NCBI RefSeq assembly: GCF_039555335.1 | Contig: NC_092637.1 | Coordinates: forward strand, 41,618,990-41,682,989 | Source: Amphiura filiformis | Lineage: Eukaryota; Echinodermata; Ophiuroidea; Amphilepidida; Amphiuridae | Direction of reading: 5' to 3' | Length of the DNA: 64,000 nucleotides | Shown: positions 28,884 to 44,453 of the stretch, piece after piece | Position numbering within the stretch: the stretch's first letter is position 1 | Layout: each line of letters starts with the position of its first letter | Position numbers and translations under genes: made by a program | Notes under the pieces: generated by a model | Told to the model about the DNA's origin: nothing | Seen by the model: only the letters and a program-made list of their open reading frames with translations | Databases searched by the model: none

Positions 28884-29501
28884 TTACTTCTTCTTGGGTG
28901 CTGTCTTCTTTGTCTTCGTGGCAGTCTTCTTCTTAACAGGTGTTTTCTTTGCTGGCTTCTTTGTCGCTGCTTTCTTCGCTGGCTTTGCAGTCTTCTTTGG
29001 TGTGACTTTCTTAGCGGCTTTCTTTGTAGACTTCTTCTTCGTTGTCGTCTTCTTGACAGTCTTCTTTGTTGCTGCTGTCTTCTTTGCCTTTGCTGCCTCC
29101 TTCTTTGCCTTCAGCTTAGCTGCTTTCTTGACCTTCGCTGCCTCTCTTTTCTCCTTCTTCTTTTCGGCGGCTGCCTTCTTGCGTGCTGCTGCTTTAGCCT
29201 TAATCGCCTTTTCCTTTTCTGCGTCAGCTTTCTTGGTTCCCAGTTTGAAAGAACCACTGGCTCCCTGTCCTTTTACCTGGACCAGGCTGCCCTTGGTTAC
29301 ACAAGACTTCAAGGCTTTGTTGATGTGCGAGTTCAGCTTCTCAATGTCGCACTTGTAGTTTGCAGCGATGTATTTCTTGATGGCTGAAACAGACGACCCT
29401 TTCTTTTCTTTCAGAGCACCGACGGCGGCGACGACCATGTCAGGACATGGTGGATGAGCACGGGGCTTAGCGACCTTCTTGGTTTTCTGAGCAGTAGCCA
29501 T
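28884..29501 (-). CDS. H1: Histone H1, unit 5
   Basis: Full-length, 205 residues, same protein as unit 3. Its mRNA stem-loop has a five-base loop (see 28835). Confidence 0.97.
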   Translation of the reverse strand: MATAQKTKKVAKPRAHPPCPDMVVAAVGALKEKKGSSVSAIKKYIAANYKCDIEKLNSHINKALKSCVTKGSLVQVKGQGASGSFKLGTKKADAEKEKAIKAKAAARKKAAAEKKKEKREAAKVKKAAKLKAKKEAAKAKKTAATKKTVKKTTTKKKSTKKAAKKVTPKKTAKPAKKAATKKPAKKTPVKKKTATKTKKTAPKKK

Positions 29502-30315
29502 GGTTGACGATATGAGTATCTTGCACGTTTTTCAACTAGTGAAACAACAGTAATAAAGTACACGCTGTTGCGATGCGACTTCTATATCATCATTGCGGAC
29601 GTGCGTGAAATCGCCGGATTCGTGATCTCGTGCAGCGCCATTTTTGGTGCATTTCCCCTCTAGCTGTGCTTGATGTCAAGCCAAAAATGCAATTTCTACA
29701 CAAATAAACCTTTCAGATTACTTTCAAATGACGGATACGTTTAGAGATAAATGTGCACAATCTTATTTTACACTTTGCGACTATGCATCGGTTTATTTTC
29801 GCTAATGACAGAACGGATTGGTCGTGCATGTATTAAAATAACACCTATGTGACCCAACATTTTCATGATGTTTGCCCTGTCAAACAAAACTGTTACATAC
29901 TCCCTTCACCATAATAAAAAACACGAGTTTATTCAACCAGAGGAACTTTAAATTGTTTTCAAATCCATGCGCTATGCTGCATTTAGAGTTCCCAAAGGAG
30001 ATGGTATAAAACACAACATGTATCTCCCCATCATCCCATCCGACAACTATTCTAGTATGGAACTTTTGATTTTATAAGCACAACATTGACATGTGTGTAC
30101 TTTCAGAAATGTAATAGGCCTAGTATAATAAGTGATTTTTCAAATTCCATGCCGTCTTACCGCCATGTTCTACCATATTGCTATATTTATCTGTATTATT
30201 CGTTTGTTTATTTGTTTACTTGATTTTCTATTTTTCTATTTACTCTATTTTTCTATTTACTTTATGTCTATTACTTTACTAACACATTGTCATCTCTCTT
30301 TTTTGAAGTTGTGGT

Positions 30316-30331
30316 GGCTCTGAAAAGAGCC
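30316..30331 (-). promoter_or_regulatory. Histone 3' stem-loop, H3 unit 5
   Basis: Perfect stem-loop. Confidence 0.97.
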
Positions 30332-30357
30332 GTTTGAATTTTGAAGAGTTTTTCCGC

Positions 30358-30777
<420 letters not shown>

Positions 30778-31374
30778 TCAACGTATCAATGAATATTGAA
30801 TAAAGTTCAGCGTAAACGAGACCCTTTATATACCGGTCGGTTTCCGGGCGAAGAGTTTGCACCTCTTCGGTCATTGGTGGGTTCACCGCGGTTCCTGATT
30901 GGACGACAGAATCGATCATCTGATTGGACAACGAGCCGCGCAGCATGCATGCACGATAGATTTGGCATTGCTATTTTATATTTTCGATAAACATGGCAGA
31001 TATTTAGGCACAATTCAATATTCATGACAGAAATTAGCAAAGTTTACACCGACTTTGTGTCAACATTATTGTAAACATGATAAGTACTCAAATGTGTAAA
31101 ACAATTCATCAAAGTCGCCATCTATCATATGTTCATTTCATAATTATATAACAGCCAGCACTTTATTTTTTATTAAAGAATATAATGTGCAGCAAATATA
31201 AGGATAACACAACTAGCTTATTATTTTGTCGGTTTCTGTTTCTTATCTTATGTTATGTTCAATTATTACTCTGTATTCAGTTAACTATCTATCTATTTAT
31301 TAACGAATTCATTTATTTATATATTTACTTAGTTAATAAGACACAATTTCATTTCTCTTTTTGGAAGTAATGGT

Positions 31375-31390
31375 GGCTCTGAAAAGAGCC
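31375..31390 (-). promoter_or_regulatory. Histone 3' stem-loop, H4 unit 5
   Basis: Perfect stem-loop. Confidence 0.97.
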
Positions 31391-31423
31391 GTTTGTTTTT
31401 AGGGAAGCGGTAGTTTCTTGAGT

Positions 31424-31765
<342 letters not shown>

Positions 31766-32440
31766 TCAAGAACAGAATGAACTTCCGACTGCACCTCGCG
31801 CTTCATAAACCAAGCTATTGCGGACGTGAGTGAAAAACTTCACCTGTCGTAGAGGGCGAGTCGCAGAGGGCGAAACCCGATCTCAAGTGTGTCTTCGTAA
31901 TATGTCCACTGAATTATAAACGAAACGAAAATTAATACTAACAGTAATACAAGTAATGCTAATGATAGAAAAAAAAAGAAGAAGAAGAAGAAGAAGAAGA
32001 AGAAAAAAAAAAAAAAATCGTCGCAGATAAATTAAATTATGACATTTGGTTTGGCTTGTTCTTCGACTTACTTGCGTCTTATATACTAAGTACGCACTTT
32101 TTCATGCTCTATCTACATACATTGAATGATATTAACACTTACTAACAACTTGTAAAGAGCAGCGCCTACCCAAACTGAGGTGTTTCATACCCATCTTAAT
32201 GTCAGATTTTGTGTCACCAACGATGTGCAATTAATTCTTTCACATATTTCACTCTATTCATCAAATTCATCTTCCAGTGTTTAAACGTTATACAATCTTT
32301 ATATCAATAATATGTTTGTATTGGTCTACTGATTTTATATAGTTTTATTGAATATTTGAACTAGTTTTATTGAATAAAAGCAATGAAAGTCTTAACATAT
32401 TTACAACACAATAATCATATCTCTTTTTGGAACTTGTGGT

Positions 32441-32456
32441 GGCTCTGAAAAGAGCC
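32441..32456 (-). promoter_or_regulatory. Histone 3' stem-loop, H2B unit 5
   Basis: Perfect stem-loop. Confidence 0.97.
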
Positions 32457-32479
32457 GTTTGTTTTTATGCAAAGCACAT

Positions 32480-32849
32480 TTACTTGGAGGTTGTATATTT
32501 GGTGACAGCCTTTGTGCCTTCGCTGACAGCGTGTTTGGCCAGCTCTCCAGGTAGAAGAAGGCGGACAGCGGTCTGTACCTCTCGGCTGCTGATCGTGGAT
32601 TTCTTGTTGTAATTAGCTAGGCGAAGCTTCCCCGGCGATGCGCTCGAAGATGTCGTTGACGAAACTGTTCATGATGCTCATGGCACGGCTTGATATACCA
32701 GTGTCTGGATGAACCTGCTTCAACACCTTGTAGATGTAGATACCGTAGCTTTCCTTTCTGCGCCTACGTCTTTTACCAGCAACCCCGGCTGGGCGACCCC
32801 GAGCCTTTCCTGCTTTCTTCGCACCTTTACCACTTGCTTTGGGAGACAT
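32480..32849 (-). pseudogene. H2B: Histone H2B, unit 5 (shared 2-bp deletion)
   Basis: Same lesion at about 32623. The leader has CGCCCTAG for CGCACTAG. Confidence 0.94.
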
Positions 32850-33079
32850 GTTTACGCCCTAGAGTCAGACACTAGAATGATTGCGGAAGTTGCCGCGCGG
32901 TCGTATTTATATCGACTCGTATGCAAATTAGGGATCCAAAAACGGATCCTGCGTAAAGGGCGGCCTATTAATTTCCCGCTTGCCTGTGTGGGGCTGATTC
33001 ATATAGAACGCTTTCAAACATTTCCCAAGTTATCATTATTATTGAATTAATTTATCACAAATCTATTTTGAAGAAGATA

Positions 33080-33133
<54 letters not shown>

Positions 33134-33587
33134 GAACGCATGCAAATTTATTAACAAAATTGCCGCAATAAAAAAAAGAAAAGAGATACATTTTCTCTCT
33201 CTCTCTCTTTTATTTTAAACCCGTTGTAGTTCCCATAGTGACAAAGAGTGATTTGGTGTGAATTTGGTGTAGATTTGAAGGCAAAGATCAAGGATCAAGG
33301 ACGTAGGATCAAGATCAAGGATGCGAAGAAATAGCGTTTACATAAAATTGATATTTGCCAGGTTTAATCGAATGATTTGAGAATGCAGGCACATAGAGAC
33401 AAAACCCCATAACTGTTGAACTTTGCGGACACAACACTGCGCCGAATGCACGGCGCAAGCTGATTGGTCGATCTCCGGGCGAGTGCAATGTGGCAGGATC
33501 CGCCCGAAGTGGTATATAAGCAGATCGGCGGATGTGTTTCGCCATTCAGTTTGATCTGACCTAGCAAGCTATACAAATCTGTTAAAC

Positions 33588-33961
33588 ATGTCTGGACGTG
33601 GTAAAGGAGGAAAAGCAAGATCTAAGGCCAAGAGCCGATCTTCAAAACTGGACTGCAGTTTCCAGTCGGTCGTGTACACCGTTTCTTGCGCAAAGGCAAC
33701 TATGCTGAGCGTGTGGGAGCTGGTGCCCCAGTTTATTTGGCTGCTGTGATGGAGTATCTGGCTGCTGAGATCCTGGAGTTGGCCGGTAATGCTGCCCGAG
33801 ACAACAAGAAGACAAGAATCAACCCGCGTCACTTACAACTTGCCATCCGCAACGACGAAGAGTTGAACAAGCTACTCAGCGGTGTCACCATCGCACAAGG
33901 TGGTGTCCTCCCGAACATCCAGGCTGTACTTCTACCGAAGAAGACCACCAAGGCGAAATAG
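33588..33961 (+). pseudogene. H2A: Histone H2A, unit 5 (early frameshift)
   Basis: CTTCAAAACTGG at about 33640-33651 replaces CTTCAAGAGCTGG, one base short, shifting the frame at codon 20. The same lesion is found in unit 9. Confidence 0.94.
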
Positions 33962-33989
33962 ACTTCTGTCATTTTCCCCATAAACAAAC

Positions 33990-34005
33990 AGCTCTTTTCA
34001 GAGCC
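33990..34005 (+). promoter_or_regulatory. Histone 3' stem-loop, H2A unit 5
   Basis: A at stem position 1 (A-C closing mismatch). Confidence 0.95.
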
Positions 34006-34505
34006 ACCAAAACTCCAAAAAGAGAGATGATTGTGTTGTATACAAGATATAAATAAATATTAAGATAGTAAAAGTAAGGTCTTTAATACTATAAGTAATA
34101 ACTAGTCTTTATAAATAAATAAACAAACATTACTATTATATTACACGCGTCACAGTATAAAGTTAATAATGCCTATCGGTATTGTGATTTTTGTATCTAG
34201 TGTTGTTTGAACATGACTGTATCATATAGCAATTTGTGTTCAGTATGAAGAAATCAAGTATTTGCCACATAGTTGTTGTCATTTTATTTACACTCTCCTT
34301 TTTACACATTCAGCGTCCGTCATTTTAGCTACTTACAATATTTTGCAAGACAGATGAAGCTAAACACTTTCATTTCATTTTTCCCCTGTCCTAATAATTA
34401 CATATTGTTTACATATTGACTGACATTCATTTAATCTACGTTTGTTTTTATTACTACAGTGCTTTGACACTTAAAGGACCATTATCTCATTTTGGAAAAT
34501 GTGGT

Positions 34506-34521
34506 GGCTCTGAAAAGAGCC
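34506..34521 (-). promoter_or_regulatory. Histone 3' stem-loop, H1 unit 6
   Basis: Perfect stem-loop. Confidence 0.97.
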
Positions 34522-34551
34522 GTTTGTTTTTGACACTGCGGTGACACAGGT

Positions 34552-35169
34552 TTACTTCTTCTTGGGTGCTGTCTTCTTTGTCTTCGTGGCAGTCTTCTTC
34601 TTAACAGGTGTTTTCTTTGCTGGCTTCTTTGTCGCTGCTTTCTTCGCTGGCTTTGCAGTCTTCTTTGGTGTGACTTTCTTAGCGGCTTTCTTTGTAGACT
34701 TCTTCTTCGTTGTCGTCTTCTTGACAGTCTTCTTTGTTGCTGCTGTCTTCTTTGCCTTTGCTGCCTCCTTCTTTGCCTTCAGCTTAGCTGCTTTCTTGAC
34801 CTTCGCTGCCTCTCTTTTCTCCTTCTTCTTTTCGGCGGCTGCCTTCTTGCGTGCTGCTGCTTTAGCCTTAATCGCCTTTTCCTTTTCTGCGTCAGCTTTC
34901 TTGGTTCCCAGTTTGAAAGAACCACTGGCTCCCTGTCCTTTTACCTGGACCAGGCTGCCCTTGGTTACACAAGACTTCAAGGCTTTGTTGATGTGCGAGT
35001 TCAGCTTCTCAATGTCGCACTTGTAGTTTGCAGCGATGTATTTCTTGATGGCTGAAACAGACGACCCTTTCTTTTCTTTCAGAGCACCGACGGCGGCGAC
35101 GACCATGTCAGGACATGGTGGATGAGCACGGGGCTTAGCGACCTTCTTGGTTTTCTGAGCAGTAGCCAT
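34552..35169 (-). CDS. H1: Histone H1, unit 6
   Basis: Full-length, 205 residues, same protein as unit 3. Confidence 0.97.
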   Translation of the reverse strand: MATAQKTKKVAKPRAHPPCPDMVVAAVGALKEKKGSSVSAIKKYIAANYKCDIEKLNSHINKALKSCVTKGSLVQVKGQGASGSFKLGTKKADAEKEKAIKAKAAARKKAAAEKKKEKREAAKVKKAAKLKAKKEAAKAKKTAATKKTVKKTTTKKKSTKKAAKKVTPKKTAKPAKKAATKKPAKKTPVKKKTATKTKKTAPKKK

Positions 35170-35978
35170 GGTTGACGATATGAGTATCTTGCACGTTTTC
35201 AACTAGTGAAACAACAGTAATAAAGTACACGCTGTTGCGATGCGACTTCTATATCATCATTGCGGACGTGCGTGAAATCGCCGGATTCGTGATCTCGTGC
35301 AGCGCCATTTTTGGTGCATTTCCCCAAGCTGTGCTTGATGTCAAGCCAAAAATGCAATTTCTACACAAATAAACCTTTCAGATTACTTTCAAATGACGGA
35401 TACGTTTAGAGATAAATGTGCACAATCTTATTTTACACTTTGCGACTATGCATCGGTTTATTTTCGCTAATGACAGAACGGATTGGTCGTGCATGTATTA
35501 AAATAACACCTATGTGACCCAACATTTTCATGATGTTTGCCCTGTCAAACAAAACTGTTACATACTCCTTCACCATAATAAAAAACACGAGTTTATTCAA
35601 CCAGAGGAACTTTAAATTGTTTTCAAATCCATGCGCTATGCTGCATTTAGAGTTCCCAAAGGAGATGGTATAAAACACAACATGTATCTCCCCATCATCC
35701 CATCCGACAACTATTCTAGTATGGAACTTTTGATTTTATAAGCACAACATTGACATGTGTGTACTTTCAGAAATGTAATAGGCCTAGTATAATAAGTGAT
35801 TTTTCAAATTCCATGCCGTCTTACCGCCATGTTCTACCATATTGCTATATTTATCTGTATTATTCGTTTGTTTATTTGTTTACTTGATTTTCTTTTTTCT
35901 ATTTACTCTATTTTTCTATTTACTTTATGTCTATTACTTTACTAACACATTGTCATCTCTCTTTTTTGAAGTTGTGGT

Positions 35979-35994
35979 GGCTCTGAAAAGAGCC
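35979..35994 (-). promoter_or_regulatory. Histone 3' stem-loop, H3 unit 6
   Basis: Perfect stem-loop. Confidence 0.97.
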
Positions 35995-36020
35995 GTTTGA
36001 ATTTTGAAGAGTTTTTCCGC

Positions 36021-36440
<420 letters not shown>

Positions 36441-37037
36441 TCAACGTATCAATGAATATTGAATAAAGTTCAGCGTAAACGAGACCCTTTATATACCGGT
36501 CGGTTTCCGGGCGAAGAGTTTGCACCTCTTCGGTCATTGGTGGGTTCACCGCGGTTCCTGATTGGACGACAGAATCGATCATCTGATTGGACAACGAGCC
36601 GCGCAGCATGCATGCACGATAGATTTGGCATTGCTATTTTATATTTTCGATAAACATGGCAGATATTTAGGCACAATTCAATATTCATGACAGAAATTAG
36701 CAAAGTTTACACCGACTTTGTGTCAACATTATTGTAAACATGATAAGTACTCAAATGTGTAAAACAATTCATCAAAGTCGCCATCTATCATATGTTCATT
36801 TCATAATTATATAACAGCCAGCACTTTATTTTTTATTAAAGAATATAATGTGCAGCAAATATAAGGATAACACAACTAGCTTATTATTTTGTCGGTTTCT
36901 GTTTCTTATCTTATGTTATGTTCAATTATTACTCTGTATTCAGTTAACTATCTATCTATTTATTAACGAATTCATTTATTTATATATTTACTTAGTTAAT
37001 AAGACACAATTTCATTTCTCTTTTTGGAAGTAATGGT

Positions 37038-37053
37038 GGCTCTGAAAAGAGCC
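37038..37053 (-). promoter_or_regulatory. Histone 3' stem-loop, H4 unit 6
   Basis: Perfect stem-loop. Confidence 0.97.
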
Positions 37054-37086
37054 GTTTGTTTTTAGGGAAGCGGTAGTTTCTTGAGT

Positions 37087-37428
<342 letters not shown>

Positions 37429-38093
37429 TCAAGAACAGAATGAACTTCCGACTGCACCTCGCGCTTCATAAACCAAGCTATTGCGGACGTGAGTGAAAAA
37501 CTTCACCTGTCGTAGGGGGCGAGTCGCAGAGGGCGAAACCCGATCTCAAGTGTGTCTTCGTAATATGTCCACTGAATTATAAACGAAACGAGAATTAATA
37601 CTAACAGTAATACAAGTAATGCTAATGATAGATAAAAAAGAAGAAGAAGAAGAAGAAGAAGAGAAAAAAATCGTCGCAGATAAATTAAATTATGACATTT
37701 GGTTTGGCTTGTTCTTCGACTTACTTGCGTCTTATATACTAAGTACGCACTTTTTCATGCTCTATCTACATACATTGAATGATATTAACACTTACTAACA
37801 ACTTGTAAAGAGCAGCGCCTACCCAAACTGAGGTGTTTCATACCCATCTTAATGTCAGATTTTGTGTCACCAACGATGTGCAATTAATTCTTTCACATAT
37901 TTCACTCTATTCATCAAATTCATCTTCCAGTGTTTAAACGTTATACAATCTTTATATCAATAATATGTTTGTATTGGTCTACTGATTTTATATAGTTTTA
38001 TTGAATATTTGAACTAGTTTTATTGAATAAAAGCAATGAAAGTCTTAACATATTTACAACACAATAATCATATCTCTTTTTGGAACTTGTGGT

Positions 38094-38109
38094 GGCTCTG
38101 AAAAGAGCC
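38094..38109 (-). promoter_or_regulatory. Histone 3' stem-loop, H2B unit 6
   Basis: Perfect stem-loop. Confidence 0.97.
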
Positions 38110-38131
38110 GTTTGTTTTATGCAAAGCACAT

Positions 38132-38500
38132 TTACTTGGAGGTTGTATATTTGGTGACAGCCTTTGTGCCTTCGCTGACAGCGTGTTTGGCCAGCTCTCC
38201 AGGTAGAAGAAGGCGGACAGCGGTCTGTACCTCTCGGCTGCTGATCGTGGATTTCTTGTTGTAATTAGCTGGGCGAAGCTTCCCCGGCGATGCGCTCGAA
38301 GATGTCGTTGACGAAACTGTTCATGATGCTCATGGCACGGCTTGATATACCAGTGTCTGGATGAACCTGCTCAACACCTTGTAGATGTAGATACCGTAGC
38401 TTTCCTTTCTGCGCCTACGTCTTTTACCAGCAACCCCGGCTGGGCGACCCCGAGCCTTTCCTGCTTTCTTCGCACCTTTACCACTTGCTTTGGGAGACAT
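38132..38500 (-). pseudogene. H2B: Histone H2B, unit 6 (two deletions)
   Basis: The shared 2-bp deletion (about 38275) plus one T missing near 38370 (about codon 44). The net loss of 3 brings the C-terminal codons back into frame, but some 32 central codons are misread. Confidence 0.93.
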
Positions 38501-38730
38501 GTTTACGCACTAGAGTCAGACACTAGAATGATTGCGGAAGTTGCCGCGCGGTCGTATTTATATCGACTCGTATGCAAATTAGGGATCCAAAAACGGATCC
38601 TGCGTAAAGGGCGGCCTATTAATTTCCCGCTTGCCTGTGTGGGGCTGATTCATATAGAACGCTTTCAAACATTTCCCAAGTTATCATTATTATTGAATTA
38701 ATTTATCACAAATCTATTTTGAAGAAGATA

Positions 38731-38787
<57 letters not shown>

Positions 38788-39244
38788 AAACTGAACGCAT
38801 GCAAATTTATTAACAAAATTGCCGCAAAAAAAAAAGAAAAGAGATACATTTTTCTCTCTCTCTCTTTTATTTTAAACCCGTTGTAGTTCCCATAGTGACA
38901 AAGAGTGATTTGGTGTGAATTTGGTGTAGATTTGAAGGCAAAGATCAAGGATCAAGGACGTAGGATCAAGATCAAGGATGCGAAGAAATAGCGTTTACAT
39001 AAAATTGATATTTGCCAGGTTTAATCGAATGATTTGAGAATGCAGGCACATAGAGACAAAACCCCATAACTGTTGAACTTTGCGGACACAACACTGCGCC
39101 GAATGCACGGCGCAAGCTGATTGGTCGATTTCCGGGCGAGTGCAATGTGGCAGGATCCGCCCGAAGTGGTATATAAGCAGATCGGCGGATGTGTTTCGCC
39201 ATTCAGTTTGATCTGACCTAGCAAGCTATACAAATCTGTTAAAC

Positions 39245-39619
<375 letters not shown>

Positions 39620-39648
39620 ACTTCTGTCATTTTCCCCCATAAACAAAC

Positions 39649-39664
39649 GGCTCTTTTCAGAGCC
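39649..39664 (+). promoter_or_regulatory. Histone 3' stem-loop, H2A unit 6
   Basis: Perfect stem with G at position 1. Confidence 0.97.
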
Positions 39665-40165
39665 ACCAAAACTCCCAAAAAGAGAGATGATTGTGTTGTA
39701 TACAAGATATAAATAAATATTAAGATAGTAAAAGTAAGGTCTTTAATACTATAAGTAATAACTAGTCTTTATAAATAAATAAACAAACATTACTATTATA
39801 TTACACGCGTCACAGTATAAAGTTAATAATGCCTATCGGTATTGTGATTTTTGTATCTAGTGTTGTTTGAACATGACTGTATCATATAGCAATTTGTGTT
39901 CAGTATGAAGAAATCAAGTATTTGCCACATAGTTGTTGTCATTTTATTTACACTCTCCTTTTTACACATTCAGCGTCCGTCATTTTAGCTACTTACAATA
40001 TTTTGCAAGACGAGTGAAGCTAAACACTTTCATTTCATTTTTCCCCTGTCCTAATAATTACATATTGTTTACATATTGACTGACATTCATTTAATCTACG
40101 TTTGTTTTTATTACTACAGTGCTTTGACACTTAAAGGACCATTATCTCATTTTGGAAAATGTGGT

Positions 40166-40181
40166 GGCTCTGAAAAGAGCC
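40166..40181 (-). promoter_or_regulatory. Histone 3' stem-loop, H1 unit 7
   Basis: Perfect stem-loop. Confidence 0.97.
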
Positions 40182-40211
40182 GTTTGTTTTTGAGACTGCG
40201 GTGACACAGGT

Positions 40212-40829
40212 TTACTTCTTCTTGGGTGCTGTCTTCTTTGTCTTCGTGGCAGTCTTCTTCTTAACAGGTGTTTTCTTTGCTGGCTTCTTTGTCGCTGCTT
40301 TCTTCGCTGGCTTTGCAGTCTTCTTTGGTGTGACTTTCTTAGCGGCTTTCTTTGTAGACTTCTTCTTCGTTGTCGTCTTCTTGACAGTCTTCTTTGTTGC
40401 TGCTGTCTTCTTTGCCTTTGCTGCCTCCTTCTTTGCCTTCAGCTTAGCTGCTTTCTTGACCTTCGCTGCCTCTCTTTTCTCCTTCTTCTTTTCGGCGGCT
40501 GCCTTCTTGCGTGCTGCTGCTTTAGCCTTAATCGCCTTTTCCTTTTCTGCGTCAGCTTTCTTGGTTCCCAGTTTGAAAGAACCACTGGCTCCCTGTCCTT
40601 TTACCTGGACCAGGCTGCCCTTGGTTACACAAGACTTCAAGGCTTTGTTGATGTGCGAGTTCAGCTTCTCAATGTCGCACTTGTAGTTTGCAGCGATGTA
40701 TTTCTTGATGGCTGAAACAGACGACCCTTTCTTTTCTTTCAGAGCACCGACGGCGGCGACGACCATGTCAGGACATGGTGGATGAGCACGGGGCTTAGCG
40801 ACCTTCTTGGTTTTCTGAGCAGTAGCCAT
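40212..40829 (-). CDS. H1: Histone H1, unit 7
   Basis: Full-length, 205 residues, same protein as unit 3. Confidence 0.97.
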   Translation of the reverse strand: MATAQKTKKVAKPRAHPPCPDMVVAAVGALKEKKGSSVSAIKKYIAANYKCDIEKLNSHINKALKSCVTKGSLVQVKGQGASGSFKLGTKKADAEKEKAIKAKAAARKKAAAEKKKEKREAAKVKKAAKLKAKKEAAKAKKTAATKKTVKKTTTKKKSTKKAAKKVTPKKTAKPAKKAATKKPAKKTPVKKKTATKTKKTAPKKK

Positions 40830-41642
40830 GGTTGACGATATGAGTATCTTGCACGTGTTTCAACTAGTGAAACAACAGTAATAAAGTACACGCTGTTGCG
40901 ATGCGACTTCTATATCATCATTGCGGACGTGCGTGAAATCGCCGGATTCGTGATCTCGTGCAGCGCCATTTTTGGTGCATTTCCCCTAAGCTGTGCTTGA
41001 TGTCAAACCAAAAATGCAATTTCTACACAAATAAACCTTTCAGATTACTTTCAAATGACGGATACGTTTAGAGATAAATGTGCACAATCTTATTTTACAC
41101 TTTGCGACTATGCATCGGTTTATTTTCGCTAATGACAGAACGGATTGGTCGTGCATGTATTAAAATAACACCTATGTGACCCAACATTTTCATGATGTTT
41201 GCCCTGTCAAACAAAACTGTTACATACTCCCTTCACCATAATAAAAAACACGAGTTTATTCAACCAGAGGAACTTTAAATTGTTTTCAAATCCATGCGCT
41301 ATGCTGCATTTAGAGTTCCCAAAGGAGATGGTATAAAACACAACATGTATCTCCCCATCATCCCATCCGACAACTATTCTAGTATGGAACTTTTGATTTT
41401 ATAAGCACAACATTGACATGTGTGTACTTTCAGAAATGTAATAGGCCTAGTATAATAAGTGATTTTTCAAATTCCATGCCGTCTTACCGCCATGTTCTAC
41501 CATATTGCTATATTTATCTGTATTATTCGTTTGTTTATTTGTTTACTTGATTTTCTATTTTTCTATTTACTCTATTTTTCTATTTACTTTATGTCTATTA
41601 CTTTACTAACACATTGTCATCTCTCTTTTTTGAAGTTGTGGT

Positions 41643-41658
41643 GGCTCTGAAAAGAGCC
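41643..41658 (-). promoter_or_regulatory. Histone 3' stem-loop, H3 unit 7
   Basis: Perfect stem-loop. Confidence 0.97.
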
Positions 41659-41684
41659 GTTTGAATTTTGAAGAGTTTTTCCGC

Positions 41685-42104
<420 letters not shown>

Positions 42105-42701
42105 TCAACGTATCAATGAATATTGAATAAAGTTCAGCGTAAACGAGACCCTTTATATACCGGTCGGTTTCCGGGCGAAGAGTTTGCACCTCTTCGGTCA
42201 TTGGTGGGTTCACCGCGGTTCCTGATTGGACGACAGAATCGATCATCTGATTGGACAACGAGCCGCGCAGCATGCATGCACGATAGATTTGGCATTGCTA
42301 TTTTATATTTTCGATAAACATGGCAGATATTTAGGCACAATTCAATATTCATGACAGAAATTAGCAAAGTTTACACCGACTTTGTGTCAACATTATTGTA
42401 AACATGATAAGTACTCAAATGTGTAAAACAATTCATCAAAGTCGCCATCTATCATATGTTCATTTCATAATTATATAACAGCCAGCACTTTATTTTTTAT
42501 TAAAGAATATAATGTGCAGCAAATATAAGGATAACACAACTAGCTTATTATTTTGTCGGTTTCTGTTTCTTATCTTATGTTATGTTCAATTATTACTCTG
42601 TATTCAGTTAACTATCTATCTATTTATTAACGAATTCATTTATTTATATATTTACTTAGTTAATAAGACACAATTTCATTTCTCTTTTTGGAAGTAATGG
42701 T

Positions 42702-42717
42702 GGCTCTGAAAAGAGCC
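42702..42717 (-). promoter_or_regulatory. Histone 3' stem-loop, H4 unit 7
   Basis: Perfect stem-loop. Confidence 0.97.
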
Positions 42718-42750
42718 GTTTGTTTTTAGGGAAGCGGTAGTTTCTTGAGT

Positions 42751-43090
<340 letters not shown>

Positions 43091-43761
43091 TCAAGAACAG
43101 AATGAACTTCCGACTGCACCTCGCGCTTCATAAACCAAGCTATTGCGGACGTGAGTGAAAAACTTCACCTGTCGTAGAGGGCGAGTCGCAGAGGGCGAAA
43201 CCCGATCTCAAGTGTGTCTTCGTAATATGTCCACTGAATTATAAACGAAACGAGAATTAATACTAACAGTAATACAAGTAATGCTAATGATAGATAAAAA
43301 AAAAAAAAAAGAAGAAGAAGAAGAAGAAGAGAAAAAAATCGTCGCAGATAAATTAAATTATGACATTTGGTTTGGCTTGTTCTTCGACTTACTTGCGTCT
43401 TATATACTAAGTACGCACTTTTTCATGCTCTATCTACATACATTGAATGATATTAACACTTACTAACAAATTGTAAAGAGCAGCGCCTACCCAAACTGAG
43501 GTGTTTCATACCCATCTTAATGTCAGATTTTGTGTCACCAACGATGTGCAATTAATTCTTTCACATATTTCACTCTATTCATCAAATTCATCTTCCAGTG
43601 TTTAAACGTTATACAATCTTTATATCAATAATATGTTTGTATTGGTCTACTGATTTTATATAGTTTTATTGAATATTTGAACTAGTTTTATTGAATAAAA
43701 GCAATGAAAGTCTTAACATATTTACAACACAATAATCATATCTCTTTTTGGAACTTGTGGT

Positions 43762-43778
43762 GGCTCTGAAAAAGAGCC
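43762..43778 (-). promoter_or_regulatory. Histone 3' stem-loop, H2B unit 7 (five-base loop)
   Basis: Extra loop base as in H1 unit 5, here on the only intact H2B gene. Confidence 0.93.
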
Positions 43779-43801
43779 GTTTGTTTTTATGCAAAGCACA
43801 T

Positions 43802-44173
43802 TTACTTGGAGGTTGTATATTTGGTGACAGCCTTTGTGCCTTCGCTGACAGCGTGTTTGGCCAGCTCTCCAGGTAGAAGAAGGCGGACAGCGGTCTGTAC
43901 CTCTCGGCTGCTGATCGTGGATTTCTTGTTGTAATTAGCTAGGCGAGAAGCTTCCCCGGCGATGCGCTCGAAGATGTCGTTGACGAAACTGTTCATGATG
44001 CTCATGGCACGGCTTGATATACCAGTGTCTGGATGAACCTGCTTCAACACCTTGTAGATGTAGATACCGTAGCTTTCCTTTCTGCGCCTACGTCTTTTAC
44101 CAGCAACCCCGGCTGGGCGACCCCGAGCCTTTCCTGCTTTCTTCGCACCTTTACCACTTGCTTTGGGAGACAT
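43802..44173 (-). CDS. H2B: Histone H2B, unit 7 (only intact copy)
   Basis: Core histone partner of H2A. 123 residues: basic tail 1-33, histone fold about 34-100 ([28 protein letters not shown]...), then the C-terminal helix with [19 protein letters not shown], where the Lys four residues from the end is the expected ubiquitination site. GCGAGAAGC at 43945-43950 gives [12 protein letters not shown] in frame. Divergent from H2A across a 742-bp spacer with a TATA box and octamer. Its stem-loop has one extra loop base. Confidence 0.98.
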   Translation of the reverse strand: MSPKASGKGAKKAGKARGRPAGVAGKRRRRRKESYGIYIYKVLKQVHPDTGISSRAMSIMNSFVNDIFERIAGEASRLANYNKKSTISSREVQTAVRLLLPGELAKHAVSEGTKAVTKYTTSK

Positions 44174-44400
44174 GTTTACGCACTAGAGTCAGACACTAGA
44201 ATGATTGCGGAAGTTGCCGCGCGGTCGTATTTATATCGACTCGTATGCAAATTAGGGATCCAAAAACGGATCCTGCGTAAAGGGCGGCCTATTAATTTCC
44301 CGCTTGCCTGTGTGGGGCTGATTCATATAGAACGCTTTCAAACATTTCCCAAGTTATCATTATTATTGAATTAATTTATCACAAATCTATTTTGAAGAAG

Positions 44401-44453
<53 letters not shown>
